Assembly: GCA_030740135.1 (NCBI GenBank)
Contig: JASLXW010000046.1
Coordinates: forward strand, 1 to 8,383
DNA length: 8,383 bases
Direction of reading: 5' to 3'
Source of the DNA: Nitrospinota bacterium
Lineage (GTDB): Bacteria > UBA8248 > JACPRG01
The notes beneath the pieces were generated by a model. That model saw nothing but the letters and a program-made list of their open reading frames with translations, had not been told where the DNA came from and ran no database searches. How positions within the stretch are numbered: position 1 is the stretch's first letter; each line of letters opens with the position of its first letter. The translations under genes were made by a program, and so were the position numbers. Positions 1-6,587 of this stretch are shown here, one piece after another.

Positions 1-1
1 G

Positions 2-991
2 CCCCCCGGGCCGCGCAGTGCCGTGGTCCTCCTTCTGGGTCTGAGCACGGAAGGCCTGTCGGCGGAGAAGGTGCGGTTCAACCTGGACTGGGTCGTTTTC
101 GGCAGGCACACGGGATATTTTACGGCCCTCGGCAAGGGGTTCTACAAGCAGAACGGGATCGACGCCATCGTCAAGCGAGGTTTCGGCTCCGTCAAGGCGA
201 TCGCCCTCATGGCCCAGGGCCAGTCGGACTATACCTTTGCCGACATGGGCGCGCTGGTCCTCGCCCGGGGCAATGACAAGGTGCCCGTCAAGGCCATCGG
301 GGTGGTCTACGCCAGGACGCCCCACGCCGTTCATTATCTTGCAGGCAGGGGCATCAACAAGCCCACTGACCTCGCGGGCAAAACACTGGCGCAGGCGGCG
401 GGGGCCTCGACGACGAAAATGTTCCTCGGTTTCGAAAAAGCGGCCGGGATTGCGGGCAAGGTCAAGAAAAAGCTGGTGAAGGGCGACACCCTCAACCAGT
501 TGCTCCTGAGCAAGCGGGTGGATGCAATCACGGAGTACATCTTCAACACCGTTCTCCTCAACAAGCTCGGGGCGACCAAGGGGCTGAAAGCCAAGTACTT
601 CCTGTATTCCGACGGCGGGATGAAGTTCTATTCCAATAGCCTGTTGGCGCCCGATAGAACCATCACCGGCAAACCGGACCAGGTCCGGCGCTTCCTCAAG
701 GCGACCTTCCAGGGAATGGAGTACGCCTTCAAACACCCCGAAGAAGCCATCGATATCCACCGGAAGCTGAACCCCCAGGTGGACCGCGACGCGGGTCTTG
801 GAGAGTGGGCCCTGGTGAAAGATATGATGTCCTCCCCCGAGGCCCTTAAGAATGGCATGGGCTATTTCAGCCGCGAAAAGGTCGCCCAGACCATTCAGAC
901 CATGCGGGAATACTTGAGCCTCACGGTGCCGGTCAAGCCGGAGGACGTTTACACGAACGCGTTCAATCCGAGAATCATGATTCCGAATTGA
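2..991 (+). CDS. ABC transporter substrate-binding protein, NMT1/SsuA-like (5' partial)
   Basis: Periplasmic solute-binding component of an ABC importer. The frame is open to the window edge. A GTG at 23 is the first possible start, but it would leave only about 14 residues of signal sequence (VVLLLGLSTEGLSA, then EKVRF), so the true start is probably upstream and the gene is 5' truncated. The mature part begins with the NMT1/THI5-type opening (VRFNLDW...GYFTALGKGFYKQNGID), followed by a GSVKAIALMAQGQSDYTFAD segment and the GRGINKPTDLAGKTLA lobe that is usual in nitrate/sulfonate/pyrimidine-precursor binding proteins. Its length of about 320 residues is normal for the family. It is the first gene of an operon with a permease and an ATPase. 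The ligand is unknown: thiamine-pyrimidine precursors, taurine/alkanesulfonates, riboflavin or another small molecule are all possible. The family call is firm; the substrate is not. Confidence 0.88.
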   Translation, partial: PPGPRSAVVLLLGLSTEGLSAEKVRFNLDWVVFGRHTGYFTALGKGFYKQNGIDAIVKRGFGSVKAIALMAQGQSDYTFADMGALVLARGNDKVPVKAIGVVYARTPHAVHYLAGRGINKPTDLAGKTLAQAAGASTTKMFLGFEKAAGIAGKVKKKLVKGDTLNQLLLSKRVDAITEYIFNTVLLNKLGATKGLKAKYFLYSDGGMKFYSNSLLAPDRTITGKPDQVRRFLKATFQGMEYAFKHPEEAIDIHRKLNPQVDRDAGLGEWALVKDMMSSPEALKNGMGYFSREKVAQTIQTMREYLSLTVPVKPEDVYTNAFNPRIMIPN

Positions 992-1010
992 GCCGCGGCT
1001 GAAGTCATGA

Positions 1011-1038
1011 CGGGGCGGGCCGTTTCCGGCCCGCCCCG
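1011..1038 (+). promoter_or_regulatory. Perfect 12-bp GC hairpin between binding-protein and permease genes
   Basis: Arms CGGGGCGGGCCG (1011-1022) and CGGCCCGCCCCG (1027-1038) are exact reverse complements around a TTTC loop. It lies 19 bases after the binding-protein stop. No T-run follows (ATTCTCGG), so it is not a classical intrinsic terminator. In ABC operons such a hairpin commonly protects the 3' end of the binding-protein message or partly attenuates downstream transcription, giving more binding protein than membrane parts. That role is inferred. Confidence 0.6.
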
Positions 1039-1098
1039 ATTCTCGGCATTGGGTCGACACCGGATTCGGGGGATAGGTGCGGGAGGCGGGGTTTCCAA

Positions 1099-1878
1099 AT
1101 GAAGATGGGGAGTTTCGCCGAGAAGTATCTCGGGCCGACGCTGACGCTGTTGGCGATTTTCGTGATCTGGGAACTGGCTGTCCGGATCTTTGCCCTGCCG
1201 ATCTGGCTGTTGCCCGCCCCCTCAAAGATTTACGGGGAACTGGGGGAGTGGTGGGCCGCTCTGCCCAGGCACATCTGGGTGACGTTTTATGAGACGGCCC
1301 TGGGCTTTGTTGCGGCGGTCATCCTGGGGGTTTTTCTGGCTGTCGCCATCATCTCCTCGACCTTTCTCAAGAACACCATTTATCCCTTGCTTGTGGTGAC
1401 CCAATCGGTCCCCAAGGTGGCGCTCGCCCCGATCCTCCTGGTGTGGCTCGGCATCAACGTCTGGCCGATCATCACGGTCGCTTTCCTGGTGGCCTTTTTC
1501 CCGATGGTGGTGAACATGACGACGGGCCTGACGCTGATCCCCCCCGAAATGCTGGAGATGTCCCGAATTCTGCGCGCCAGTTGGTGGCAGGTCCTGGTCA
1601 AGGTCCGGTTTCCCATGGCCATGCCCCACTTCTTCGCGGGGGTGAAGATCGCCATCGCCTTCTCGGTCATCGGCGCGGTCATCGGGGAGTTCGTCGGGTC
1701 GGACTCGGGCCTGGGATTTTTGATCCTCACGGCCAGCGCCCGGATGAACACCTCCCTGGGGTTCGGCGCCATTGTGATCCTCTCCATCATGGGTGTGGGC
1801 CTTTTCGGCATCGTCGCCGGGATCGAGCATCTTCTGTCCCCCTGGTACCTGGAAGAAGAGGAGGGGCCGCAACTTTGA
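1099..1878 (+). CDS. ABC transporter permease, SsuC/TauC/ThiX type
   Basis: Integral membrane subunit of the importer, 259 residues, the normal length for this family. About six hydrophobic segments can be seen (near residues 14-33, 68-87, 94-117, 122-142, 184-210 and 222-243). The cytoplasmic EAA loop that docks on the ATPase is at about residues 150-177 (EMLEMSRILRASWWQ, then FPMAMP); the usual Gly of the loop is Arg here (LRAS instead of LGAS). ATG 1099 is chosen because GGGAGGCGGGG lies a short distance upstream; a second ATG at 1105 in the same frame is an alternative. It follows the binding-protein gene by 107 bases and precedes the ATPase start by 22 bases, so the three are almost certainly one operon. 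The C-terminus ends in an acidic run (EEEEGPQL). Confidence 0.93.
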   Translation: MKMGSFAEKYLGPTLTLLAIFVIWELAVRIFALPIWLLPAPSKIYGELGEWWAALPRHIWVTFYETALGFVAAVILGVFLAVAIISSTFLKNTIYPLLVVTQSVPKVALAPILLVWLGINVWPIITVAFLVAFFPMVVNMTTGLTLIPPEMLEMSRILRASWWQVLVKVRFPMAMPHFFAGVKIAIAFSVIGAVIGEFVGSDSGLGFLILTASARMNTSLGFGAIVILSIMGVGLFGIVAGIEHLLSPWYLEEEEGPQL

Positions 1879-1900
1879 GATTGAAACCGGGGGTGTCGGC

Positions 1901-2677
1901 GTGATTCGCATCCAGGACGTGGGCAAGACCTTCGAGGTGAAAGACGGCGAGCCGGTGATGGCCCTTCAGGATATCAACCTGGAGGTCGGAGAGAAGGAGT
2001 TCGTCACCATTGTCGGTCCCAGCGGCTGCGGGAAGAGCACCCTGCTGAAGCTGATCGTGGGGTTGCTCCCTTTGACGGAAGGCGAGATTTTCATCCGGGA
2101 GGAAAAGGTCACCGGCCCCTACCGCGATGTCGGGATGGTCTTTCAGGCGCCGATCCTGATGCCGTGGCGGACGGTGATGGAGAACGTCCTCTACCCGGTC
2201 GAGATCTTGAAGCTCAGCGACAAGGATTACCGGCAGGTGGCGGAAGACCTGGTCGAACTGACCGGCCTGAGGGGGTTCGACAAGCACAAGCCGCGCCAGC
2301 TTTCGGGCGGCATGCAACAGCGGGTTTCCATCTGCCGCGCGCTGATTTACGACCCGCTGCTCCTGTTGATGGACGAGCCATTCGGCGCGCTGGACGCCAT
2401 GACCCGGGAGGACATGGGGTTCGAGCTCCTGCGAATCTGGCGTGAGCGGAAGAAGACCATCCTCTTCGTCACCCACAGCATCTCAGAGGCCATCCTGCTG
2501 GCCGATCGGGTGGTGGTGTTCACGCCGCGCCCCGGACGAATCGCCAAGGTCATCGAGGTCGAGCTCCCCCGTCCGCGTGACGCCGAAATGGAGTTCTCCC
2601 CCGAGTTCCGCGAGCACGTCACCGAGATCAAAGACCTCATCTTCGCCTCCCGGAGCGCCCCCACGGCCTCCGGCTAG
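1901..2677 (+). CDS. ABC transporter ATP-binding protein, SsuB/TauB type
   Basis: Nucleotide-binding subunit that powers the importer, 258 residues from the GTG at 1901. This start gives the usual family opening ([10 protein letters not shown]) and avoids overlap with the permease; a longer ORF from 1793 would overlap it by more than 80 bases. G-rich sequence (GGGGGTG) just upstream may serve as a weak ribosome site. All ATPase motifs are intact: Walker [10 protein letters not shown] (39-47), Q-loop Gln82, signature LSGGMQQ (134-140), Walker B LLLLMDEP (153-160), D-loop GALD (162-165) and switch His192 (VTHS). The [11 protein letters not shown] segment after the Q-loop is characteristic of the nitrate/sulfonate/taurine importer subfamily. 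No C-terminal regulatory domain is present. Confidence 0.94.
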   Translation: MIRIQDVGKTFEVKDGEPVMALQDINLEVGEKEFVTIVGPSGCGKSTLLKLIVGLLPLTEGEIFIREEKVTGPYRDVGMVFQAPILMPWRTVMENVLYPVEILKLSDKDYRQVAEDLVELTGLRGFDKHKPRQLSGGMQQRVSICRALIYDPLLLLMDEPFGALDAMTREDMGFELLRIWRERKKTILFVTHSISEAILLADRVVVFTPRPGRIAKVIEVELPRPRDAEMEFSPEFREHVTEIKDLIFASRSAPTASG

Positions 2678-2974
2678 AATTTCTCACACGCCTACGCTCC
2701 GTGCAGGCCGCAATCCGCCGCTGCCGGCGATCGCCCTCCGATTGTCATTTTGAGCAAGGGTCGCACACCCTATTGAATCTTGCCCGCCGCATGCGCTTCC
2801 AAAACGGCCCGCCCCGTCGATAGGCAAATCGCTGTGTAAGGACGAGGCTGGCGTCCCTATAATCCCCCAAAACGCGGGTGAAGGTAATCGGGTCCCATAT
2901 CTATTAACAAAAGACTTGACCCCTTTGACCCTCGGTCTGCGGAAAGCCCGCGACCGGCCATCTCGCGGCAGGTG
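2678..2974. other. Intergenic region between convergent ATPase and nitrilase genes
   Basis: About 300 bases without a supportable gene. It holds a small hairpin (GGACG 2840-2844 / CGTCC 2852-2856) and, at 2868-2926, part of a repeat element listed separately. The two genes converge here, so terminators are expected, but I see no hairpin with a clear T-run. Confidence 0.6.
2868..2926 (+). repeat. Repeat element copy 1: core plus right inverted terminus
   Basis: Positions 2868-2911 match 4450-4493 in the same orientation at 42 of 44 bases (differences at 2886 and 2889). The overlapping segment 2906-2926 (AACAAAAGACTTGACCCC then TTT) is the reverse complement of 4406-4426 at 20 of 21 bases. Copy 1 therefore carries the core and the right terminus but shows no left terminus upstream of 2868. 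The terminal TTGACCCC / GGGGTCAA motif resembles short palindromic repeats mobilised by REP-associated tyrosine transposases in high-GC proteobacteria; that family assignment is inference. No transposase is in the window. Confidence 0.8.
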
Positions 2975-4066
2975 TTAAGGGGCTTTGAGAATCGGGATTT
3001 CAGGTGACTTTTCCTCTCCGGGGGGGGATGGCCTTTCCCCGCCTTCCAAATCGGCCTCGGGCGACACACCGGCACTCGTTTGCGGAAAAACGGGCGGGGC
3101 CTCCTGCCACTGGAACAGACGGGGAACGGCAGACCTCACCGTCAGTGTGAAGACGTCCGGCCGGTTGTAATGACCTGCGTAGTCATACCTCAGCCTGGCC
3201 TCCACCACGTCCTCCAGGTCGATGTCGGCGTACAGGATGTCCTCCTCCCCGCCCAGCGGTCCGGTGATGACCCGGCCGTTCGGCGCGATGATGCAACTCC
3301 CGCCCCCGTTGGCGGCTTCCTGCAAAAATGCACGGTCTGAGTCCCGGTAGAGGAGGATTTCTTCCATTTCTTCCGAGATGACGCCGCAGCAGCTCAACAC
3401 GAAGCAGTTGGCCTTGTAGGCCAGCGACCGGCTGGTGACGAGAACTTCATCCGGCATGTGGACCCCGCCCGGGGTGAAGTGGTTGGGCCAGCTTGCGATG
3501 TGGATGCAGGTGTCCTGGGCCACCAGGGCGAAGACGGCCAGGGCGTTATTGTTCTCCCCGCAGATGAGCCCGCTGATCTTGCCGAATTCGGTGTCGAAGC
3601 TGCGAAGCGTATCGCCGAATCCCCCGGTGTGGACCAGCCGTTCGCCCAGTGTGGGCGTCAGTTTCTGGTGTTTGCCAAGAATCCGACCCTGGCAGTCGAT
3701 GAACAATTGGCTGTTGTACAGGGTGCCCATGGAGCCGGTCCGCTTCTCGCATATCCCGATGACAACGTAACATTTAGCCTTTCGAGCCGCTGCGCAGAGC
3801 GCCTCCGTGGCCGGGCCGGGAATCTCCACGGCGTTCTTGAACAGCTCCCGCCCCAGGCGATGGCTTCCCTTCTCGGTTGCGGGTCGGAAGTGGTGCCAGA
3901 CGGGATGGGCGGGGATGAAGCTCTCCGGGAAGCCGACAAGCTGCGCGCTCTGGGCGCTCGCCTCCTCGATGATCCGGCAAGCCTTGTCGACCGAGGCTTC
4001 ACGGTTCAGGAACACAGGGGCCGCCTGCGCCACCGCCACCCGAAGCTTGGGATATGTGTCGCCCAT
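2975..4066 (-). CDS. Nitrilase-superfamily carbon-nitrogen hydrolase
   Basis: Predicted cytoplasmic hydrolase of nitriles or related C-N bonds, 363 residues. The full catalytic set is visible: Glu48 (VGFPESF), Lys135 (KHQKLTPT), the second Glu142 (LGERLVHTGG) and nucleophile Cys169 (LICGENNN). The residue after Cys is Gly, not the Trp of classical plant/aliphatic nitrilases (CWE), which places it in a divergent nitrilase clade. The length and the TPTLGERLVHTGG block favour a true nitrilase-branch enzyme over an amidase or carbamoylase. Residues 322-363 form a Pro/Glu/Gly-rich tail, probably disordered. ATG 4066 is preceded by purine-rich AGGAAGGAAAAGGAAG. It converges on the ABC importer and is flanked on both sides by copies of a short repeat. 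The substrate is unknown; a link to nitrogen compounds taken up by the neighbouring importer is only a guess from proximity. Confidence 0.9.
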   Translation of the reverse strand: MGDTYPKLRVAVAQAAPVFLNREASVDKACRIIEEASAQSAQLVGFPESFIPAHPVWHHFRPATEKGSHRLGRELFKNAVEIPGPATEALCAAARKAKCYVVIGICEKRTGSMGTLYNSQLFIDCQGRILGKHQKLTPTLGERLVHTGGFGDTLRSFDTEFGKISGLICGENNNALAVFALVAQDTCIHIASWPNHFTPGGVHMPDEVLVTSRSLAYKANCFVLSCCGVISEEMEEILLYRDSDRAFLQEAANGGGSCIIAPNGRVITGPLGGEEDILYADIDLEDVVEARLRYDYAGHYNRPDVFTLTVRSAVPRLFQWQEAPPVFPQTSAGVSPEADLEGGERPSPPGEEKSPEIPILKAP

Positions 4067-4405
4067 CTTCCTTTTCCTTCCTCTTACGCGCAGTTCATTG
4101 CCTTACCCCGAACTTCCAACCCTTCCCCGCGCCTGGAGGATCGCTTCAACCGCGGACCGAGTCCTCCGGACCCATCCCGGAAGGATGTTCGGAAAGTCCA
4201 CAACCGAAAATGCCGAGACGCTCTAGGAAATCTTATCTCGCAAGGGGTGGGTCGCGTCTATGATCAAGATCAGCTTCGCCGGGAATCATTGAAGGAATCT
4301 TCTTTCCAACCTCTGGGAACGTCTAACTCGGCGGGCGTTTGAAGGGGAGCCACCCCCTCGGGGAAAAAACAAATCTGAAGAAATGAGCCGTTATTTAAAG
4401 AACAA

Positions 4406-4493
4406 AAAGGGGTCAAATCTTTTGTTGGCTAATTGTCGTCGGGAAAGTTCAAAACGCGGGTGAAGGTGATTGGGTCCCATATCTATTAACAAA
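4406..4493 (+). repeat. Repeat element copy 2: left inverted terminus plus core
   Basis: The left terminus 4406-4426 (AAAGGGGTCAAATCTTTT then GTT) is the inverted partner of 2906-2926. A 23-base spacer follows, then the 44-base core at 4450-4493 shared with copy 1. Right of the core the sequence diverges at once (AACAAACCGGGGTCAGTCC), so the expected right terminus TTGACCCC is missing. A complete element would be about 105-110 bases: left terminus, spacer, core and right terminus. A nearby GGGGTCA at 4496-4502 may mark another degenerate terminus. Confidence 0.8.
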
Positions 4494-4580
4494 CCGGGGT
4501 CAGTCCGGCTTGCCCTGAAAGGATTTTCTGTTTGGCTTTTGGAGGAGAGGATGCAGCGGGTTCGGGTTATGTTGGGATGA

Positions 4581-4600
4581 CGCCCGGACGGGTCCGGGCG
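4581..4600 (-). terminator. 9-bp GC hairpin directly after the di-iron protein stop
   Basis: CGCCCGGAC (4581-4589) and GTCCGGGCG (4592-4600) are perfect reverse complements with a 2-base gap, so in practice an 8-bp stem with a 4-base loop. It begins one base past the minus-strand stop codon at 4602-4604. No T-run follows on the minus strand, so it is either a non-canonical terminator or a 3'-end stabiliser. Confidence 0.45.
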
Positions 4601-4601
4601 G

Positions 4602-5261
4602 TCAGGCCGGATTCACCCGATAGAGACTTTCCCAGGCGGGGATTTTCCGCTCGGCCTTCTTCGTCGCCACTTCGATGACGATTTCCTGGGTTCCCCTGGT
4701 GGTGGCGTACTTCTCGATGACCAGGCGGTTGAGGTTGACGTGGAACACCTCGTCGCGGCCGATTCCGGTGTAGAGGTCCGCGACCCTGTTGTATCCGTAC
4801 TTCCTGCACCCTTCGATGAGGACGTCGTTCACGGCCAGCGCCACCGACTCGCCCACGAACGAGCCCGAAAATACGGCGAGGAAATGCTTCTTGAGGTTCT
4901 CGAGCGTCACGGCGTGCCAGTTCTTCTCTTCGGGAAGCTGAGCCACCAGTCCGCCGATCTCGCCGTATTCGGCGCGCAATTTCTCGATGACCCGCGTGAA
5001 GTCTCGGAAATGGCGGACCTCGTCGTGGATGAACTTGCCGATGGCGACGAAGATGTCCCGGGGGATGTCGGGCCCCATCTTCAGGAACGCGGCCGACATG
5101 GCCTGGGCGATCTGAAGCTCGCGAAGATTGCGCTGCTCCATCCAGCGGAGCATGTTGTTGACGCCCGGATCTTCCTGGAAGAACGCCTCGACGCACTGAA
5201 TCCCGCCGGTGTTGAGCCGGTCCCGCTGGCGGTCGAGCTCTTCCAGGTAAACGCGAGACAT
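4602..5261 (-). CDS. Ferritin-like di-iron carboxylate protein
   Basis: Predicted soluble four-helix-bundle protein of 219 residues. The key evidence is a two-fold E / ExxH pattern: Glu48 (RNLRELQIAQ), Glu81-x-x-His84 (HDEVRHF), Glu138 (FVGESVAL) and Glu171-x-x-His174 (RDEVFHV). The helix 1-2 and helix 3-4 spacings are both exactly 33 residues, the same spacing as the di-iron site of rubrerythrin; there is no rubredoxin CxxC domain and no counterpart of rubrerythrin's extra helix-3 Glu. The fold and a di-iron site are strongly suggested. The reaction is not: peroxidase, hydroxylase/oxygenase or iron/oxygen handling are all possible. ATG 5261 has GAGGAGGG upstream. No cofactor partner such as a ferredoxin or reductase is adjacent; the gene looks like its own transcription unit. 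Confidence 0.75.
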   Translation of the reverse strand: MSRVYLEELDRQRDRLNTGGIQCVEAFFQEDPGVNNMLRWMEQRNLRELQIAQAMSAAFLKMGPDIPRDIFVAIGKFIHDEVRHFRDFTRVIEKLRAEYGEIGGLVAQLPEEKNWHAVTLENLKKHFLAVFSGSFVGESVALAVNDVLIEGCRKYGYNRVADLYTGIGRDEVFHVNLNRLVIEKYATTRGTQEIVIEVATKKAERKIPAWESLYRVNPA

Positions 5262-5304
5262 CCGGATGAAACCCTCCTCAAAACGCGAATTTCAGTTCCG
5301 ACCC

Positions 5305-5338
5305 ATTACCATATAAAATTCATCGCCCCCTTTCCAGC
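5305..5338 (-). promoter_or_regulatory. Candidate promoter for the di-iron protein gene
   Basis: An AT-rich island (5304-5322) stands out in GC-rich surroundings 45-60 bases upstream of the di-iron gene start. Read on the minus strand it gives AATTTTATATGGTAAT, offering a -10-like TATGGT (5308-5313). The matching -35 region is poor (TGGAAA), so this is a weak suggestion. Confidence 0.2.
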
Positions 5339-5474
5339 CGCCCGGAACGGGCCCGGACCTGTCCCTCGCCGGCCCGCCGGCTTCAAGTCCGGCCGCATGG
5401 CTGAACCCCGAATGGCGCCGAGGCGAATCCTCATCGGTTGGGCTATCAGAGGAAGGGGGAATGCCGCCGGCTTC

Positions 5475-6215
5475 TCAGCGCGCCGCCGAGGTCTCCGGAG
5501 GAAGGAAGATCCTTCGGAATTCTTCGAGCGCTTTCCGTGAAACCTCGGGACTTTTCCGCATCGCCCTGTACACCCGGGCGGGATTCTTCGCCAGGATTTC
5601 CGTGAGGGATCGGCCCGCGTTGCGGCCCGCCATGATCTCCCGGTCGGTCATGCGCCGCAGGAAAAAGTTCACGACCCGGGCGAAGAACTCGACCACGGGG
5701 CTCCTGAACTTGATGAATCCCAGAAAGTCGTTTTCCATCGCCGGCCAGCCCTCGGCGTCCGCCGGGCGGAAGCGGATCCGGACGGCCGCCCGGCCGTGTA
5801 TCCCGGTGGTCCACCAGGATCGATAGACCCCCTCGATGAAGGCGACGAGGCGCGATTCGCTCTTGTGGTGCACCCGGACCGTCAGGACCAGCCCTCCCCC
5901 GCTGTCCACGGTGAGAACCCCGCCGGGACGCTCGGTTATCTTGTACTTGCCGAATCTCAGGACGCGGATGAGGGTCGCCGCCAGAGGGATTCGCTCCAGC
6001 AGGTAGCGGTAGACCTTCGGGGTGCTCTCGAAACGGCTTCTGTGCTTGCGCGAGATAGAGTGCTCCCGAAAGATTTCACGAACCCGGGAGGCGTCCGGAC
6101 CGGTGACAAGGTGAGTGGGAAAGCGGTGCGCGGAGAGCAGCGGTTCCGCCGGGGCGGGGCCGGGCGGACAGGCAACCAGCGAGCAGGCCAACACCATTGG
6201 CGCTGAAAGTCGCAT
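5475..6215 (-). CDS. Hypothetical exported protein, probable lipoprotein
   Basis: A 246-residue protein I do not recognise. The N-terminus (MRLSAPMVLACSLVAC) has a short charged start, a hydrophobic stretch and a lipobox-like LVAC ending at Cys16, followed by a Pro/Ala-rich linker; an earlier VLAC at Cys11 is an alternative. It is therefore probably lipidated and periplasmic or outer-membrane facing. The rest is soluble, mixed alpha/beta in look, rich in Arg, with a central block (GGVLTVDSGGGLVLTVRVHH, then VAFIEGVYRSWWTTGIHG) and a basic helical C-terminal half containing the hydrophobic segment VVEFFARVVNFFL. ATG 6215 has no clear ribosome site; Met7 is a possible alternative start but would damage the signal sequence. 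It ends 213 bases upstream of the di-iron gene on the same strand, so it is probably a separate unit. The function is unknown. Confidence 0.65.
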   Translation of the reverse strand: MRLSAPMVLACSLVACPPGPAPAEPLLSAHRFPTHLVTGPDASRVREIFREHSISRKHRSRFESTPKVYRYLLERIPLAATLIRVLRFGKYKITERPGGVLTVDSGGGLVLTVRVHHKSESRLVAFIEGVYRSWWTTGIHGRAAVRIRFRPADAEGWPAMENDFLGFIKFRSPVVEFFARVVNFFLRRMTDREIMAGRNAGRSLTEILAKNPARVYRAMRKSPEVSRKALEEFRRIFLPPETSAAR

Positions 6216-6587
6216 AGCCGGATGAGAATATCATGATGCGGGCCGGCTGTATCCCTTCCCCCTTCCGTAGATTTCGCGGCTCGACCCGGAGCGCCGGTGA
6301 GGCCTGGCAACCCGCCGATCTTCATCCTTCCCCCGCTTCTCCGTTCTCAATATAGGATTTCAGTCTCTTCGTGTGCTGCCGGAACTTGAATGTTATCTCA
6401 GCTTCATCGTTAAATGGCTCTCGTCTCAAACCGGAAGATGTGAGACCCGCGAGTAGGATTCCGGGTGAGGATTCGGGTCGGAATGAGACCGAATGCTTTG
6501 TGCGGCATTCGCGCGAATCCCGAATCAAGCCGCCCGTGAAAGTCGGGCAACCTGTGAGGGGACGCCTGGGCCCTGGGAGAAACTCGA
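6216..6587. other. Divergent intergenic region rich in inverted repeats
   Basis: A 372-base region between divergent genes, which should hold both promoters. The half next to the plus-strand gene contains several stems: GTCTCA 6423-6428 / TGAGAC 6441-6446, GATTCGGG 6470-6477 / CCCGAATC 6519-6526 enclosing CGAATGC 6490-6496 / GCATTCG 6505-6511, and the perfect palindrome ATTCGCGCGAAT at 6507-6518. A lower-GC stretch at about 6340-6420 may be an old coding remnant. I see no convincing -35/-10 elements. Confidence 0.5.
6325..6426 (-). pseudogene. Possible degraded coding remnant
   Basis: A minus-strand frame ending near 6322 reads EPFNDEAEITFKFRQHTKRL then KSYIENGEAGEG, which has natural protein composition (amphipathic, no Arg/Pro shadow bias). 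The upstream part of the same frame looks random and the local GC content is lower than that of the neighbours. This fits a 3' scrap of a lost gene, or chance. I cannot name a family. Confidence 0.2.

Larger units (their letters stand above)
4067..4601. other. 535-base noncoding region upstream of the nitrilase gene
   Basis: No coding region is supportable here; frames open in this stretch are antisense extensions of the nitrilase shadow. It contains repeat copy 2 (4406-4493), an AT-rich patch at about 4366-4430 unlike the surrounding GC-rich sequence, a GGGGTCA motif at 4496-4502 and a hairpin at 4581-4600. The nitrilase promoter should lie here on the minus strand, but I cannot point to a convincing -35/-10 pair. 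Confidence 0.6.

Noticed and set aside
1793..1900. Longer N-terminus for the ATPase starting at 1793
   Set aside because: It would overlap the permease and add residues absent from the family; GTG 1901 fits the family opening.
1222..1926. Minus-strand frame antisense to the permease (234 codons)
   Set aside because: His/Asp/Gly/Arg-rich shadow of a hydrophobic protein; not a gene.
3458..4342. Long plus-strand frame antisense to the nitrilase (294 codons)
   Set aside because: It overlaps the nitrilase gene, whose catalytic motifs are intact; the frame's composition is Arg/Gly/Pro/Ala shadow-like with no motif.
4740..5540. Plus-strand frame of 266 codons antisense to the di-iron gene
   Set aside because: It is a mirror of the codon bias of the real minus-strand gene; its translation shows no domain and no ribosome site.
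6285..6320. GGCCTGGCAACCCG resembling part of a SAM-I riboswitch
   Set aside because: No surrounding core helices or kink-turn consensus, and no sulfur-metabolism gene follows on the plus strand.
6540..6580. Resemblance to a GEMM (cyclic dinucleotide) riboswitch: GGGCAACC followed by GGGGACGC
   Set aside because: The conserved AAAGCC that follows the GACGC and a proper first stem are missing; probably chance. A covariance-model search would settle it.
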